The notes beneath the pieces were generated by a model. It did no database searches, was not told the DNA's origin, and saw nothing but the letters and a program-made list of their open reading frames with translations. From Bradyrhizobium genomosp. I (2014) (GTDB lineage Bacteria; Pseudomonadota; Alphaproteobacteria; Rhizobiales; Xanthobacteraceae), in NCBI RefSeq assembly GCF_000261685.1, contig NZ_AJQE01000028.1, forward strand, positions 1 through 64,000: DNA of 64,000 nucleotides, written 5' to 3'. Numbering within the stretch: the first letter of the stretch is position 1; the number at the start of each line of letters is the position of its first letter. Position numbers and translations under genes: made by a program. Positions 62,153 to 64,000 of this stretch are shown piece after piece.

Positions 62153-63235
62153 GTGCCTGGTAAAATGATCGTTGTAGCGGGTCCCCTTCCTCCGCCGGTC
62201 CATGGCGCAGCTCTCATCACCAGGCGAGCGGCCGATACTCTGCGCGCTGCAGGATTTCAACTCGCGTTCGGCGACACCTCGCCAGGCCATGCTCCCAATC
62301 GATGGCGGCATCATTTCAATCGCGCACTGGCATACGCCCGATGCGGACGAACCATCCTTCACCACCCGGAGGCCTCGATACTCTACCTTTCTCTGTCCGG
62401 TGGATATGGACTGCTTTATGATCTCCTGGTCGTCGTCCTTGCGCGGTGGATAGGGAAGACGATCGCGTTCCATCATCACAGCTTTGCATACCTGACGAAG
62501 CGCAGCGCTATCCTGGCGTCCATTGTCCGCATGGCCGGCGCCAACCAGTTTCATATTGCGCTCTGTCCCAGGATGGCGACGACACTTTCGGAGCTGTATG
62601 GCAAGCATCTAAGAACGGTCGTCGTTTCCAACCTGGCGTTTATCGATTTGCCCGCGGTCGGAACGCGGAGCTGTGACCGGACATTCAGCTCGATTGGCTA
62701 TCTATCGAACATCTCGCTCGAAAAGGGTATCGACCGCTTTCTCGACCTGATGGCTCGACTGCGAGAGAGCGGATCCGGCCTGACGGCACGAATCGCTGGT
62801 CCCTGCTCCGATTTGGAAATCGAGGACTACATCAAGCGCCGCGCGAGCGAGATCGGTGGAATTGAATATGTGGGGCCCGTATACGATGACGCCAAGGTCC
62901 ACTTTCTCTCCTCGATAGACGTTCTGGTATTTCCGACGAGATACGTCAACGAGGCGCAGCCTGTCGTGATCTATGAGGCGCAGATGGCAGGCATCATCGT
63001 TGCTGCCTCCAGCCGCGGATGCATCGCCAACATGGTGTCGGAAGAATTGCTGCTCGATCCGAGCGCGTCAGATCTGGACAGGATCGCGGAACAAATCCTC
63101 GCGTGGGAAAGGTCGGGCGCCGACTTTCAAGCCGTTCTGAACGAGACCAAGCGCAACCGCGCAGCGTTGCTCATTCAGCGCGAAGATGACGCCAGAAAGT
63201 TTCTGGGGCTTTTCGAGGACCCCGCGATTGGATGA
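62153..63235 (+). CDS. GT4-family glycosyltransferase (set 2)
   Basis: The 360 aa GT-B protein has IVVAGPLPPPVHGAALITRR at the start, SIGYLSNISLEKGIDRFLDL in the donor domain and the retaining pair E267-x7-E275 (NEAQPVVIYEA). GTG 62153 has GAAGGA upstream, while ATG 62165 is an alternative. A 171-bp gap without recognisable features separates it from the acyltransferase gene. It is the last clear EPS gene in the window. Confidence 0.9.
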   Translation: MPGKMIVVAGPLPPPVHGAALITRRAADTLRAAGFQLAFGDTSPGHAPNRWRHHFNRALAYARCGRTILHHPEASILYLSLSGGYGLLYDLLVVVLARWIGKTIAFHHHSFAYLTKRSAILASIVRMAGANQFHIALCPRMATTLSELYGKHLRTVVVSNLAFIDLPAVGTRSCDRTFSSIGYLSNISLEKGIDRFLDLMARLRESGSGLTARIAGPCSDLEIEDYIKRRASEIGGIEYVGPVYDDAKVHFLSSIDVLVFPTRYVNEAQPVVIYEAQMAGIIVAASSRGCIANMVSEELLLDPSASDLDRIAEQILAWERSGADFQAVLNETKRNRAALLIQREDDARKFLGLFEDPAIG

Positions 63236-63253
63236 GCAGACAGCACGGCAGGG

Positions 63254-63649
63254 TCATTTCTGCGATAGTGAATATCGAAAGGTCGACATCTTCATCGTTC
63301 CCAGAATCGTGTCGACGCGCTGATAGCCGTAGACGGTCGCATCCTTGCAGTGATCACTATGGTAATAGCAGATCTTGACCCTGATCATTCGAGAGCAGTT
63401 GTTCTTGACGCTCACGATATGATCCATCAGCTCTCCGTTCGCGACATGCCCTTTGGCAGCCGCCTCGACATTGAGGCAAGGACGATTGGCGCCGTCGCGG
63501 ATGACAGGCGATTCCGATGTGTCGGCGTCGCCTTGCATCGTGAATTTTGACTTAGTGCTTTGTGCGTGAGCTGATGGAAGGTTCTGGATCAATGTCCAGG
63601 CCGCAGCCATGCAGATCAGCAGGACAAGCCGAAAGAGCGATCGAACCAT
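63254..63649 (-). CDS. Small exported protein, 131 aa
   Basis: The protein has a Sec signal (MVRSLFRLVLLICMAAAWTL...SAHA). Its mature part has four cysteines (CLN, CSR, CYYH, CKD), likely paired in the periplasm, and ends FRYSLSQK. ATG 63649 overlaps the stop of the upstream gene (TAATG), so the two are co-translated; an ATG at 63658 is the alternative. It resembles small rhizobial exported proteins of unknown function. Confidence 0.75.
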   Translation of the reverse strand: MVRSLFRLVLLICMAAAWTLIQNLPSAHAQSTKSKFTMQGDADTSESPVIRDGANRPCLNVEAAAKGHVANGELMDHIVSVKNNCSRMIRVKICYYHSDHCKDATVYGYQRVDTILGTMKMSTFRYSLSQK

Positions 63650-63999
63650 TACCGCCACATCCTTTCAGGCAACTCGACTCCCGGCACGGCAGCCTTCACG
63701 CCTTCATACGCCAGCCGCTTCGCAAAGGCTTCACGGGCGACCAGGCCAACGCCCCCGAGGCTCGCCAGCAATCTATCCTTCTGAGGCCAACCGACCCCCG
63801 TCAGAATGCGCGCCGCATCATCGGTGAACTCGCTTTCGACCATGCCGGCGAACTCGGCAACGACCTTTTGCTGCAGCTGTTCGCCAAGCAATGGAAATAT
63901 CGCAAGCGCCAGCCTGTTGCGACGGAGCGCAATCCAGCCTTCGTATGGTCCAGCCGCGTACGACCGTTCGAGATAGCGGATATTTCCCGCGTCGAAACC
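63649..63999 (-). CDS. Unrecognised protein, 3' part (start outside window)
   Basis: The frame is open to the window edge and gives the last 116 residues of a longer protein. It begins GFDAGNIRYLERSYAAGPYE at the edge and ends VPGVELPERMWR. The visible part is helical with no catalytic motif I can name. It overlaps the start of the exported protein by one base, so the two form an operon. Proteins with similar ends occur beside polysaccharide genes in bradyrhizobia, but no function is offered. Confidence 0.65.
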   Translation of the reverse strand, partial: GFDAGNIRYLERSYAAGPYEGWIALRRNRLALAIFPLLGEQLQQKVVAEFAGMVESEFTDDAARILTGVGWPQKDRLLASLGGVGLVAREAFAKRLAYEGVKAAVPGVELPERMWR

Positions 64000-64000
64000 G

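Overview
The window is high-GC alphaproteobacterial DNA and most resembles Bradyrhizobium or a close relative. The reasons are strong G/C third-position codon bias, dense genes with 1-4 bp overlaps, GTG/TTG starts, and four kinds of palindromic intergenic repeat of the sort scattered through bradyrhizobial chromosomes (1901-1951, 4286-4436, 8871-8952, 11930-12094). This assignment rests on recognition, not on a database search.

Region 1 (1-16.6 kb) is chromosomal and mixed. It holds the 3' part of hemE, a divergent hemC, a TetR/GMC-oxidoreductase pair, and a SnoaL-like gene behind a double operator. Next come a self-contained TetR plus EamA-exporter module with matching palindromes, a GGDEF-EAL protein, and a Rieske oxygenase / GntR / ferredoxin-reductase operon of vanillate-demethylase type. 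The region ends with phosphoglucomutase (pgm), a lytic transglycosylase, a metallo-beta-lactamase-fold hydrolase and an aldose 1-epimerase. Pgm makes glucose-1-phosphate and so links metabolism to the polysaccharide region that follows.

Region 2 (16.7-45.3 kb) is a large exopolysaccharide (EPS) locus. It encodes four GT4 glycosyltransferases, two flippases, one Wzy-like polymerase, four integral-membrane acyltransferases, a pyruvyltransferase and a polyprenyl-phosphate sugar-1-phosphate transferase. It also encodes a Wzc/ExoP-type co-polymerase with a fused BY-kinase, a PPP-type phosphatase, and two related glycoside hydrolases. One hydrolase has a Sec signal. The other is a 1302-residue protein with four exact 166-residue repeats and a C-terminal RTX motif.

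Region 3 (45.3-48 kb) is sparse, with small genes. Region 4 (48-63.2 kb) is a second polysaccharide set. It has a wcaI-gmd-fcl-wcaF-like module for GDP-L-fucose, an orphan substrate-binding protein, a second initiating transferase, a third flippase, a second polymerase, a GH71-like hydrolase with a Tat-type signal, a methyltransferase, a hexapeptide acyltransferase and another GT4. Two small unrecognised genes close the window.

The duplicated initiating transferase, polymerase and flippase suggest two Wzx/Wzy pathways side by side. Only one co-polymerase is present, and no outer-membrane export protein (Wza/ExoF type) or low-molecular-weight tyrosine phosphatase was seen. Those parts must be elsewhere or be replaced by unrecognised proteins. 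The most unusual single element is the repeat-RTX glycoside hydrolase at 23927-27835.
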